A stretch of DNA of 20,082 bases from Spirochaetaceae bacterium (GTDB lineage Bacteria; Spirochaetota; Spirochaetia; Treponematales; Breznakiellaceae), in assembly GCA_031279965.1 (NCBI GenBank), contig JAITHM010000101.1:1-20082 (forward strand). Direction: 5' to 3'. Both the position numbers and the translations under genes were made by a program. Shown one piece after another: positions 1 through 7,299 of the stretch (position 1 is its first letter; each line of letters begins with the position of its first letter). A model generated the notes under the pieces. It saw nothing but the letters and a program-made list of their open reading frames with translations. It did no database searches and was not told where the DNA came from.

Positions 1-30
1 ACACCCTGCGGGGGATGTTAGCACTTTCAT
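1..30 (-). CDS. 5' end of an unidentified gene leaving the window
   Basis: Only ten codons are inside the window, reading MKVLTSPAGC. The start is well supported: the ATG (30 to 28 on the minus strand) is preceded by AAGGAGAGG at 34-42, a strong Shine-Dalgarno sequence about three to six bases away, and a near-consensus promoter lies about 45 bases upstream. Too little protein is visible to name a family. The gene is transcribed in the same direction as the rluA-family gene to its right but has its own promoter. Confidence 0.6.
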   Translation of the reverse strand, partial: MKVLTSPAGC

Positions 31-75
31 AAACCTCTCCTTACAATGTAAGTGGGGCAGCTTTGCCTTGAGTAT

Positions 76-104
76 ACTATACCACGGTTTCGGCAGTCTG
101 TCAA
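76..104 (-). promoter_or_regulatory. Sigma-70 type promoter for the left-edge gene
   Basis: On the minus strand a perfect TTGACA (complement of 99-104) is followed by a 17-base spacer and TATAGT (complement of 76-81). This is the best housekeeping promoter match in the window. It points toward the gene starting at 30 and would give a leader of roughly 40 bases containing the strong ribosome binding site at 34-42. Confidence 0.75.
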
Positions 105-112
105 GCGCAGAC

Positions 113-134
113 GCGGGCAGTGGAGCCTGCCCGC
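113..134. other. Inverted repeat, perfect 8-bp stem
   Basis: GCGGGCAG at 113-120 is exactly complementary to CTGCCCGC at 127-134, with a six-base loop. It lies between the end of the rluA-family gene and the promoter of the left-edge gene. No T-run follows on either strand, so it is not a classical intrinsic terminator. It could still separate the two transcription units or protect the 3' end of the upstream mRNA. Confidence 0.4.
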
Positions 135-160
135 CGCCTGCTGCTGCCGAAACGGAAGCG

Positions 161-910
161 TCAAGCAGGGGCAGGTAGGAGACAGCGGACAGTCTTTAAG
201 TTAGGTGTTTCTGTGGAGGATGGGTCTGCAAAGCAAAGTTCACATGCTTCAAGTTGAAGGCTGCCTTTAAGGTGTACGCCGCCGTAGAGCGTGTCGTTGA
301 TGATGGGGTGTCCAAGCCAGGCAAGGTGGCAGCGAATCTGGTGGCGAAAGCCCCGGACAAGCCGCAGCCGGCACATAACAGTACCGGCTTCTGGACTGCA
401 TGCAATAAATTCTGTGCGATACGCCGGGCCTGCGGCGGACACAACAGGACGCACAGCCTTTCTTCCCGGCCCAAACGGACGAAAGGCCGATTCAATGACA
501 AACGGCATCTTCATTGCCGGAAGACCGGAGAAACTGTCCGGCGGACGAGGGGGAAACCCGGGCAAAGGATGGGGAGCGGCGGCTGTCAGCGCACGGTATT
601 CTTTGATAAACCGGCCGCTTTTCTGTTCGTGCACGAAAAAATCAAACCCGCGCTGGTTACGCGCAGCAAGCACAAGCCCCCGCGTCTCAAAATCAAGCCG
701 GTGAACAATGCCGCCTTCGCAGGCTTTTTTTCCGCGTACGGCACGAATTTCGGGAAAGCGTCCGGTAATCCAGTCCAAAAGAGTTCCGCTCTCCCCGGCG
801 TACAACGGAACCGTATGCATCGCCGGCGGTTTATACACGACAATATAATCCGCTGTTTCGGCGATAAGTTCAGGCTCCAGCACCGCCTTAGCAGGGAAGT
901 CCTGCCGCAC
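161..910 (-). CDS. RluA-family RNA pseudouridine synthase
   Basis: Probably isomerises specific uridines to pseudouridine in rRNA or tRNA; which one cannot be read from sequence. The family signature HRLDFETRGL is at residues 70-79 of the 249-aa product, with catalytic Asp73. The usual downstream KEYRAL strand and the C-terminal RHQIRCHLAWLGHPIINDTLYG block are also present. The normal Ser of the RLDxxTSG motif is Arg here. A proline-rich stretch follows KEYRAL. I chose the GTG at 910 because GGAG lies about five bases upstream; a TTG at 943 extends the frame but has no ribosome binding site. The start lies 22 bases inside the 3' end of the MFS gene, suggesting translational coupling. Confidence 0.88.
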   Translation of the reverse strand: MRQDFPAKAVLEPELIAETADYIVVYKPPAMHTVPLYAGESGTLLDWITGRFPEIRAVRGKKACEGGIVHRLDFETRGLVLAARNQRGFDFFVHEQKSGRFIKEYRALTAAAPHPLPGFPPRPPDSFSGLPAMKMPFVIESAFRPFGPGRKAVRPVVSAAGPAYRTEFIACSPEAGTVMCRLRLVRGFRHQIRCHLAWLGHPIINDTLYGGVHLKGSLQLEACELCFADPSSTETPNLKTVRCLLPAPA

Positions 911-2147
911 GAAGGCTCCGGCTGAACATGAACGGCAGTGCAAGAAAAGAAATCAGCGTACCGGTAATGATAAGTATGATGTCAATCGAAATAAGATCGG
1001 CAAGCGGCCCAAAAATCACCATGCCCGCCGGCATCATCAGGCTTGAAATCATGCTGAAAACGCTGGAAACACGCCCCATATAGGCTGAATCAACACGGGA
1101 CTGAATCATCACCATGGACGGCGTATTATAAATGGGCATTGTAACACCCATAATGCCCATAACGGCAACATACAGCCAGAAATTACTCAAAAGGCCAAGC
1201 CCTATTGCTTCAACCCCAAAGAACGCACAGGCAAGCGCCATTGTATGTACACGGTTTTTAAAACCGCCCCAAAACCCGATGATCATACCGCCCAGCATCA
1301 TGCCGGAAGAAAACGCCATTTCGATGGCGGTAAGCCGCCATATATCGGGGCCAAAGTTCCGCGTTACCTGTAATGTGGTAAGAAAAGCTGTCGGCGAAAC
1401 CGCAATAAAAAACAGTATGGAAATAACAATAAGCCTGAGTATGTATTTGTGCGATTTGATATAGCGTACCCCTTCGCGCAGATCGCGGAAGTAGTCAATG
1501 CCCTGCGCCTGCTGCTCTCCAGTCTGAGCTTCGGGATGCTGACCGCCGGAAGTTGCCTCGCGGGAAACTGCCGGAATTTTGACACAACAAAAAACAATGC
1601 CAATGCCGATAGCCGCGGTAATAACATCAAGAAAAAAAATAATATTGATTGATGCAAACTGAAGAAGCGCCCCGCTTACCATGGGGGCAGTGAGCATCGC
1701 TGTTGACTGAATGCTGCTGTTAATGCCGTTAATCCGGGTAAGGTATTCCGGCGGTATAATCTGGGGAATAAGCGCGTTTACAGCCGGCAGCTGCACCCCC
1801 TGCCCAAGAGCACGCAGCGCCGCGCAGATAAGAAGCAGCCAGGTGTTTTCAAAGCCCGCAATAAAAAAAAGTGCTACTATCAGTGTTGTTACCGCAATAG
1901 AAGCATCAGCACCATTGATAAGATACTTGCGGTTGAATCTATCGGCCCAAACACCGGCAAAAGGCGAAATAAAAAATGTAGGAAGCACTCCGGCAAGAAT
2001 GAAGACCGTCATCATGGAGCCAGACCCTGTTTTTAGCGTGATATACCATACTATAGCATATTGAACAAGCAATGAACCAAAGATAGAGAATGCCTGTCCA
2101 ACAAGAAAGAGCGTTATGTTTTTTTTCCAGTTATATTCTAATTTCAT
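888..2147 (-). CDS. MFS transporter, drug/macrolide-exporter type
   Basis: A 419-residue hydrophobic protein with about 12 predicted membrane helices, fitting a proton-driven Major Facilitator efflux pump of the MFS_3 (enterobactin/macrolide exporter) type. The loop after helix 2 carries GVWADRFNRK (residues 65-74), the standard MFS motif A. A polar central loop near residues 205-230 separates the two six-helix halves. The substrate is unknown. The frame can be extended to a GTG at 2186, but the ATG at 2147 begins MKLEYNWKKN directly before helix 1, as usual in this family. It is the promoter-proximal gene of a two-gene unit with the pseudouridine synthase, whose start overlaps its 3' end. 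Confidence 0.88.
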   Translation of the reverse strand: MKLEYNWKKNITLFLVGQAFSIFGSLLVQYAIVWYITLKTGSGSMMTVFILAGVLPTFFISPFAGVWADRFNRKYLINGADASIAVTTLIVALFFIAGFENTWLLLICAALRALGQGVQLPAVNALIPQIIPPEYLTRINGINSSIQSTAMLTAPMVSGALLQFASINIIFFLDVITAAIGIGIVFCCVKIPAVSREATSGGQHPEAQTGEQQAQGIDYFRDLREGVRYIKSHKYILRLIVISILFFIAVSPTAFLTTLQVTRNFGPDIWRLTAIEMAFSSGMMLGGMIIGFWGGFKNRVHTMALACAFFGVEAIGLGLLSNFWLYVAVMGIMGVTMPIYNTPSMVMIQSRVDSAYMGRVSSVFSMISSLMMPAGMVIFGPLADLISIDIILIITGTLISFLALPFMFSRSLRAAGLPC

Positions 2148-2154
2148 CAGAGGA

Positions 2155-2183
2155 TTTGTAGTGAATTTACCTAAATAAATCAA
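2155..2183 (-). promoter_or_regulatory. Weak promoter candidate for the MFS gene
   Basis: On the minus strand TTGATT (complement of 2178-2183), a 17-base spacer and TACAAA (complement of 2155-2160) are followed by seven bases and the ATG at 2147. Each hexamer matches consensus at four of six positions, so chance is possible. If real, transcription would begin about at the start codon. No Shine-Dalgarno sequence precedes this ATG. Confidence 0.3.
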
Positions 2184-2217
2184 CACATGCCGCCTACAAC
2201 CGGCTAATCAGCATTGA

Positions 2218-2246
2218 TTGACAAAGCATTTCATATATCCATAGTA
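2218..2246 (+). promoter_or_regulatory. Probable promoter upstream of aat
   Basis: A perfect TTGACA at 2218-2223 is followed, after 16 to 18 bases, by overlapping weak -10 candidates (CATAGT at 2240-2245, TAGTAT at 2242-2247). It faces aat and predicts a leader of about 115 bases. The leader contains a strong GGAGG at 2276-2280 that is not followed by a standard start codon, and a hairpin (GCGGCC, six-base loop, GGCTGC) at about 2329-2346, just before the aat start. Confidence 0.5.
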
Positions 2247-2366
2247 TTTGTGTGGTCTTTGCAAGACATTTGTTTGGAGGATTTCTGAAACATAATTTTG
2301 GTATCGTGGGCGCTTATTGCCGTGGACGCGGCGGCCTTTACCGGCTGCTCGAATTAGGCTGATGCT

Positions 2367-3185
2367 ATGACAGGCCACGAAGGGCCGGATCCGCGCTTCC
2401 CGTATCTTTTGGAGCATGACCGCTTTCAGTTTCCAGATCCGGAAACAGCAGTTCAGGGTATTGTTGCCTCAGGCGGGAATCTTTCTCCCGGCATGCTGCT
2501 TTCTGCGTATGAACAGGGGCTGTTTCCGTGGTATAATCCCGGCGAGCCGGTTCTGTGGCATTCGCCCGACCCGCGCTTTGTCCTCTTTCCTCAAAAACTC
2601 CACATTTCTTCTTCAATGGCCAAAGTTTTTAGGCGCGGGATTTTTGAACTCCGGTTTGACACGGCTTTTTCCCGCGTCATCGAGAACTGTGCGGCGGTTC
2701 ACCGTCCCCGGCAGCATGGCACCTGGATAAATACTGATGTAATAGCGGCCTACACTGAATTGTACCAGCTTGGCTATGCACATTGTGCAGAAAGCTATTT
2801 TGAAGGCGAACTTGCAGGCGGGTGTTACGGTATTCTGCTTGGCCAAATGTTTTTTGGCGAATCAATGTTTGCACGGTACAGCAATGCCTCAAAAGCGGCG
2901 TTTATCGGTCTTGCAGAGCAGCTCTTTGACGCGGGAATTACGCTGATTGACTGCCAGGTGCCAACCGTTCATCTTGCCAGTCTTGGCGCGGAAGAAATTC
3001 CCCGCCGCAGATTCCTTAAACTGCTTAATAAAGCTCTACTAAACGGCTTAAGCCCAAAGATAGATTTTTCGAAGATAAATACAAATTGTGTACGTGCCGG
3101 AGGCAAGAAAGATAACGCCGAGTATGGGCAGGAGATAGGTATCCCCTGTAATGAGAAACTGCCGTCCGCTCAGTACAAGAAATGA
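2367..3185 (+). CDS. aat: Leucyl/phenylalanyl-tRNA-protein transferase
   Basis: Transfers Leu or Phe from charged tRNA onto the N-terminal Arg or Lys of proteins, marking them for ClpAP through the bacterial N-degron pathway; cytosolic. The family core is clear: GGNLSPGMLLSAYEQGLFPWY near residues 37-57, then WHSPDPRFVLFP, the central ESYFEGELAGGCYGI block, MFFGESMFA, and LIDCQVPTVHLASLGAEEIPRRRFL. At 272 residues it is longer than the usual 220-240 because of a Lys/Asn-rich tail of about 40 residues after LLNGLS. That tail lies entirely over the 3' end of the convergent membrane-protein gene, so a native stop may have been lost. The ribosome binding site is weak. No clpA or clpS is adjacent. 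Confidence 0.93.
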   Translation: MTGHEGPDPRFPYLLEHDRFQFPDPETAVQGIVASGGNLSPGMLLSAYEQGLFPWYNPGEPVLWHSPDPRFVLFPQKLHISSSMAKVFRRGIFELRFDTAFSRVIENCAAVHRPRQHGTWINTDVIAAYTELYQLGYAHCAESYFEGELAGGCYGILLGQMFFGESMFARYSNASKAAFIGLAEQLFDAGITLIDCQVPTVHLASLGAEEIPRRRFLKLLNKALLNGLSPKIDFSKINTNCVRAGGKKDNAEYGQEIGIPCNEKLPSAQYKK

Positions 3186-3875
3186 CCCAGCCGCGATGGC
3201 ATAATATTCTTTTATTCCCCGCCGGTACGCCCCGCTTAAAAAACTCAATACTGTAAGAACAATAACGGCTATTTCGAGCATCTTAAATGTAGACGGATAA
3301 TCACTCACAATACAGAGCGACGTATCCCAGGTATACGCATTAACCGGCAGCCGGAACGCGATAAAAAGTGTGATAATACAAAGCGGAACGATAAGGTTCT
3401 CTTCTTTTTCAGCCTTAAATCCTGCTGAATAGAGGCTTGCACAAAAAAGCGAAAAAACACCGAAATACCGGCAAAAAACCAGCGTATGCGCCCCTAAACT
3501 TAAATAAACAGAGGGAATACCCAGTGTATTCTGCAAGGGCAGTGCCGCGCGAAAAATTTCAAAAACAAACGAAAAAACAAAAAATATAAAAAAATGCGCT
3601 TCAACCGATTGTGTTTTTTCAAAAAAGTAGAACAGCAAAATGAGTGCGATGAGCGCATAGCAGACGGCAATGGTCATTGTTATAAATGCAAGATAGGGAA
3701 TGGGCGGCGGCAGGTGATCAGTAATAAATGTAATACCCGGACGTTTGACAGCAGCGGCAACCAATTCAGGATATGCGGGAAGTATGCGTGCTGCAATCAG
3801 CGCAATACCGCCTAACACGGTCGCTGCAATGGTAATCCCCAGTTTTAGAAGAAAGGTATGTCTTGAAAGTGTCAT
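3048..3875 (-). CDS. Eight-helix integral membrane protein, function unknown
   Basis: I do not recognise a characterised family. The product is about 275 residues with roughly eight hydrophobic helices, short polar loops and no obvious catalytic motif. The arrangement resembles bacterial 7TM-type sensory or scaffold membrane modules without an attached soluble domain, which is only an impression. I chose the ATG at 3875, which begins MTLSRHTFLLKLG just before helix 1. A GTG at 3926 would add 17 hydrophobic residues and has no better ribosome binding site. A weak promoter (complement of 3882-3910) would start transcription close to the ATG at 3875. The last 138 bases overlap aat on the opposite strand. 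It diverges from the DUF2259-like gene. Confidence 0.75.
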   Translation of the reverse strand: MTLSRHTFLLKLGITIAATVLGGIALIAARILPAYPELVAAAVKRPGITFITDHLPPPIPYLAFITMTIAVCYALIALILLFYFFEKTQSVEAHFFIFFVFSFVFEIFRAALPLQNTLGIPSVYLSLGAHTLVFCRYFGVFSLFCASLYSAGFKAEKEENLIVPLCIITLFIAFRLPVNAYTWDTSLCIVSDYPSTFKMLEIAVIVLTVLSFLSGAYRRGIKEYYAIAAGSFLVLSGRQFLITGDTYLLPILGVIFLASGTYTICIYLRKIYLWA

Positions 3876-3975
3876 AAAGATAGCATAGATTAAAGCGAAA
3901 AGAATATCCAGACGAAAGATATTCACTCTACAGGCGGCGTTTTTTTATGCCGAAAGTCTAGTTGAGGAACTCGTA

Positions 3976-4677
3976 ATGCGAAAACAATCACGTTTCTGGT
4001 GTTTTTGCGCGTTTATCATGTGCGCGTTGAAACTTTCCGCGGGAGATGTCGCGGTTTTTACTGATCTTGGCTTTTCGGAAGATGGAAAAACGTATATTTT
4101 TGCCCAATATGGGGTTGAAGAGGCAACTCTGCTTCCTTGGGCAGAACTGTGTATCGTTGATGTTGCGGCAAATGATTTTATCCGGGGCGGGCGTGTCCCG
4201 TATAAGCACAATCTTCCTATAGAAGCCGGACAAGACGGCAGCGGCGCGCTTTTTCGGCTTATCGCGCAGAACGCTCAGCTGGCGGGACGCTATGGCGTGA
4301 ATTTTCTCCGGCAAGGGATACCGCTCTATATTTCGCTTGAAAATGGCCATAACCCCGCCGGAGACCGCATTGAATTCCGTGATTTTGACCACAACACCAC
4401 CTATCGTGCGGTACTTAAACCGGTGCAGCGCGGCGGCGGCGGGAACTTGAGTTCGTCATTTGTTATTCAGCTTGAACGGAATACCGGTACCGCTGCATCA
4501 AACTATACGATTGGTACGCCCGATGTTCGCCGTTCGCAGATAAGCTCGTACACAATAAAGAAAGTTCTTATTTCCCGGGACCGTTCATCAATGGTTTTTG
4601 TTATTGAAATGACCCGGCAAGCCGGCGCGGATGATGCCCCCGATGTCCGTTATATGGTGGAAACCCTCCGGTTTTGA
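3976..4677 (+). CDS. Predicted secreted protein, DUF2259-like
   Basis: A 233-residue protein with a signal peptide: a basic start MRKQSR, a hydrophobic core, and probable cleavage after ALKLSAG near residue 23. The mature part opens with a strand-rich segment, FTDLGFSEDGKTYIFAQYGV, typical of the DUF2259 family of predicted secreted proteins. The family assignment is from memory of this motif; its biochemical role is unknown. A glycine-rich loop is near residue 156. GAGG at 3964-3967 lies eight bases before the ATG. It heads the plus-strand run of envelope genes, with about 195 bases to the next one, which may have its own promoter. Confidence 0.75.
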   Translation: MRKQSRFWCFCAFIMCALKLSAGDVAVFTDLGFSEDGKTYIFAQYGVEEATLLPWAELCIVDVAANDFIRGGRVPYKHNLPIEAGQDGSGALFRLIAQNAQLAGRYGVNFLRQGIPLYISLENGHNPAGDRIEFRDFDHNTTYRAVLKPVQRGGGGNLSSSFVIQLERNTGTAASNYTIGTPDVRRSQISSYTIKKVLISRDRSSMVFVIEMTRQAGADDAPDVRYMVETLRF

Positions 4678-4744
4678 TACGGCAGGCGGCGCCCAGCGCG
4701 AACTTTACCAAAGCATAAGGATAGAATGATTTAACACGAAGGTG

Positions 4745-4750
4745 TATACT
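4745..4750 (+). promoter_or_regulatory. Possible -10 element before the VWA/SPOR gene
   Basis: TATACT at 4745-4750 sits in the 195-base gap between the DUF2259-like gene and the next gene, about 120 bases before the preferred GTG start. No convincing -35 hexamer is found 16 to 18 bases upstream. This is a weak hint that the VWA/SPOR-coaE-SPOR-rlmI run has its own promoter. Confidence 0.25.
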
Positions 4751-4872
4751 CATAGCGGCTTGAATATGGAAAAATCTTATGTTCGCAGTGAAAAAACCGA
4801 TATATAAGATAAAGAACTCATGAAATGGGAATAATCGGCGCGTTCTACGGGCCCCTGGGAGGGAAGAATAAC

Positions 4873-7299
4873 GTGAATTTGAAAGGATTCGGCTTACAAT
4901 TCTATGTGCTTCATAAAAAGACTGCACTTTCCGCACTATGCTTTTTTCTTGGTTTAGGCGTCTATGCGGGAGGTGTTAATGATCCGGCACTCCACGTTAC
5001 CACGGCATCACCAACAAGCAGGCAAATTGCGCTTGACTGGAGTAAAGTAAAGCCTGCTGAAGGCGGTTATGGCCTTTACCGTGCAAACCGGGCGGAAAAG
5101 ACAATTTCGCTGGTAAAGGAAATCAACTCGGGCATTACTCAGGTTGTTGATAGCAATTTGCCGCCGCCCCTTGTGAACTATTACTATTTTGTTACGCATA
5201 TTGCCCCCGGCAAGCCGGTCGATCCGGTTACTGTTTTTCCCAACGGGAAAAAAATAACGGAAGAAGAAATGGCCGCCCAGCTTGCCACTATTCCCTGGAA
5301 TCTGCGTGCGGCTGCACCGTCGTCGGAGCCACAGCGTACTGATATACCGGCGAGTGCTCCAGTCCCACCGCCATCAGGAGGGGCGCGAACAGGGCAAAGG
5401 CTTAACGATGGCATCTATATTGGCCTTGCGCTTTTTTCTAATAAAGTTGATGCCCCTGCGGCGCTAGTTCCCCTTGATCCGGCGGGACGGCGTGAACTGC
5501 TTGAACGGCTCAATGTGCGCTATACGCCTTCGCGCTCCGTTGGTACGGCGCTCTATTACGCGGAACATACCGTGCTGGAAAACCTTAGCGCGCTGGACAA
5601 ACAGGGAGAGCTGCCTCAGCATATAGAAACAGTAAGTGTTATTACTTTTACTGATGGGCTTGATACTGCATCAACAGATGTTGAACTGCCGGCGCCAGGT
5701 GGTTCCGTAAGCTTTGCCGGAAAACAGACATCGTCATATATGAACTACGTTAGCCAGCAGATTAAATCGCGGCGTGTCAGTGGCAAAAAGATTGATGCCT
5801 GGGCCATCGGCATCCCTGGAAAAGACGTAACGAATGAAGCTGAATTTGCCCGCACGCTTGAATCGGTGTCCAGTTCGCCGGATCACGTTGCCTATCTTAA
5901 CGATCTTTCCCAAATTGAAGAACGCTTGCGGGTAATTGCCGACGATCTCAATATCTGGACGCCGGTGGTAAATCTTACTTTTACTGTTCCCGCCTATCCT
6001 GTTGGTACCATAGTCCGCCTGACGTTTGATGGCTACTACGGCGCGCCGGAAGGTTCTGCCCGCTATATCGAAGGCCGTATCGCCCATGACGGCAAAACGG
6101 GCTACAGCCTTACCGCCTTGAGTGCTTCCGGCATGACCCTGGCGCATAAGACTCCAGTTGACGGGAAACGCACTACCGAGGGTATAGAATATACGATTAC
6201 GCTCCACGACAACTTTAGTGAGTCTACTTTGATGCAATGGTACAAACAACCCGGCTATGCAGGAAATGAATGGCAGCTTAACAGCGAAGTTCAAAGCAAA
6301 AAGGTTGCTGATTTTACCAATGCACGGCGCTCGGCTCTGATCTATCTTGTGCTTGATTGTTCGTCATCGCTGAGCGAGCTCCAGGTCAATGAGATACGGC
6401 GGGCCGTTACCCGTTTTATCGAGCGCCTCTTTGATGATGCTGCTTCGGCACAGCAAATTGCCGCACAGAATATAGTAAGCGCGAGCATACCGGACAAACC
6501 GCGTGCCCGCTCGACAGAGAATTTACCCTATGAAAGCCCTGCACAACGGCCGTATCAGGAAGAAAAGATTCAATATCAGCAGCAGTCGCCGCCGCCGGCA
6601 CAACAGCAGCGGCCGCAGCCCAAACCGGCTCCCGCGCCGCAGCCTTCTCCGCCCTCTCAGCCTTATTACGAGGAAATTCCAGGCTATCCGCAATACCAGC
6701 AGCAGGATGAGTATGGACAGTATCAACAGCAGCCACCGCGCTATGACCAAACACCGCCGCCGTATTATCAGCAGCAACAACAACCGCCGCGCTATCCGTC
6801 CCAGCAGCAACAGCAGCAGGGAGGCAATCAATACCAACAACAGCAGCAACAGTCCCAACGGCAACAGCCGCCGTACCGGCCACAGTATCAACAGCCGCAG
6901 TACCAGCACTATCAACAACCGCAATACCAGCAGCCGGCGACACGAATTGAAATTTATGACGAGGCTGGCGGTTCAATTACAATTACACCGCCCGGTGCAC
7001 CGGGAGCTCCGGCAACGCTCTTCTTACCGGCACCTACCGTTAATCTGGCTGAACCATATTCAGGCTTCTGGGTGCAGGTTGGGTCATTTACCGGCCTTAC
7101 CTCTGCACAGCAAACATGGCGCAAGCTTTACCACAGCAACTGCCCCAATGCAGAGATTTTTGGCAAGAATATTAACGGCATAATGCATTACCGGGTTAAA
7201 ATAGGCCCTTATCAGGATAGAAGAGACGCTGAAAAGGCGCTTAACACGATACTTTACGCGAATATCGGCTTTAACGACGCATACATTGTTCGTCAGTAA
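4873..7299 (+). CDS. Large secreted FN3-like / VWA / SPOR protein
   Basis: An exported 808-aa protein. A signal peptide is followed by cleavage near VYA (residue 32). Residues 37-105 look like a fibronectin-III fold. Residues 175-360 match a VWA fold from its second strand onward (GLALFSNKV, Thr225 in SVGTAL, Asp261 in FTDGLD, strand IDAWAIG). Residues 361-487 look beta-rich. Residues 488-525 then carry the strand and helix that normally begin a VWA domain, including the MIDAS motif D495-C-S-S-S. A Pro/Gln-rich linker spans about 553-690. A SPOR domain (730-808, SGFWVQVGSF to VKIGPYQD) should bind denuded septal peptidoglycan. The GTG at 4873 is preferred because GGAGGG lies about nine bases upstream; an ATG at 4825 gives an overlong signal region. 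The role is probably in the periplasm or at the division site. Confidence 0.85.
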   Translation: MNLKGFGLQFYVLHKKTALSALCFFLGLGVYAGGVNDPALHVTTASPTSRQIALDWSKVKPAEGGYGLYRANRAEKTISLVKEINSGITQVVDSNLPPPLVNYYYFVTHIAPGKPVDPVTVFPNGKKITEEEMAAQLATIPWNLRAAAPSSEPQRTDIPASAPVPPPSGGARTGQRLNDGIYIGLALFSNKVDAPAALVPLDPAGRRELLERLNVRYTPSRSVGTALYYAEHTVLENLSALDKQGELPQHIETVSVITFTDGLDTASTDVELPAPGGSVSFAGKQTSSYMNYVSQQIKSRRVSGKKIDAWAIGIPGKDVTNEAEFARTLESVSSSPDHVAYLNDLSQIEERLRVIADDLNIWTPVVNLTFTVPAYPVGTIVRLTFDGYYGAPEGSARYIEGRIAHDGKTGYSLTALSASGMTLAHKTPVDGKRTTEGIEYTITLHDNFSESTLMQWYKQPGYAGNEWQLNSEVQSKKVADFTNARRSALIYLVLDCSSSLSELQVNEIRRAVTRFIERLFDDAASAQQIAAQNIVSASIPDKPRARSTENLPYESPAQRPYQEEKIQYQQQSPPPAQQQRPQPKPAPAPQPSPPSQPYYEEIPGYPQYQQQDEYGQYQQQPPRYDQTPPPYYQQQQQPPRYPSQQQQQQGGNQYQQQQQQSQRQQPPYRPQYQQPQYQHYQQPQYQQPATRIEIYDEAGGSITITPPGAPGAPATLFLPAPTVNLAEPYSGFWVQVGSFTGLTSAQQTWRKLYHSNCPNAEIFGKNINGIMHYRVKIGPYQDRRDAEKALNTILYANIGFNDAYIVRQ
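6568..6945 (+). repeat. CAG/CAA-rich low-complexity tract encoding a Gln/Pro linker
   Basis: Imperfect triplet repeats of CAG, CAA and CCG/CCA run through this part of the VWA/SPOR gene. Toward the end (about 6880-6940) a phrase encoding roughly PQYQQ recurs four times. The protein stretch is expected to be disordered and probably spans the cell wall between the VWA region and the SPOR domain. Such tracts expand and contract by slippage, so its length may vary between strains. Confidence 0.75.

Noticed and set aside
254..925. Plus-strand frame opposite the pseudouridine synthase
   Set aside because: The minus strand encodes a clear RluA signature over the same bases; this frame has no recognisable domain.
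2208..2417. Minus-strand frame covering the aat/MFS intergenic region
   Set aside because: It has no recognisable similarity or ribosome binding site and covers the start of aat, whose N-terminus is good.
6416..6976. Long minus-strand frame opposite the Gln/Pro-rich linker
   Set aside because: It is an Ala/Val-rich reading forced by CAG/CCG triplet repeats on the other strand, with no start signal or domain; the plus-strand SPOR protein explains the region.
6503..7183. Plus-strand alternate frame through the linker (Ser/Arg/Asn-rich)
   Set aside because: A low-complexity frame of the same repeat tract, overlapping the VWA/SPOR gene throughout, with no ribosome binding site.
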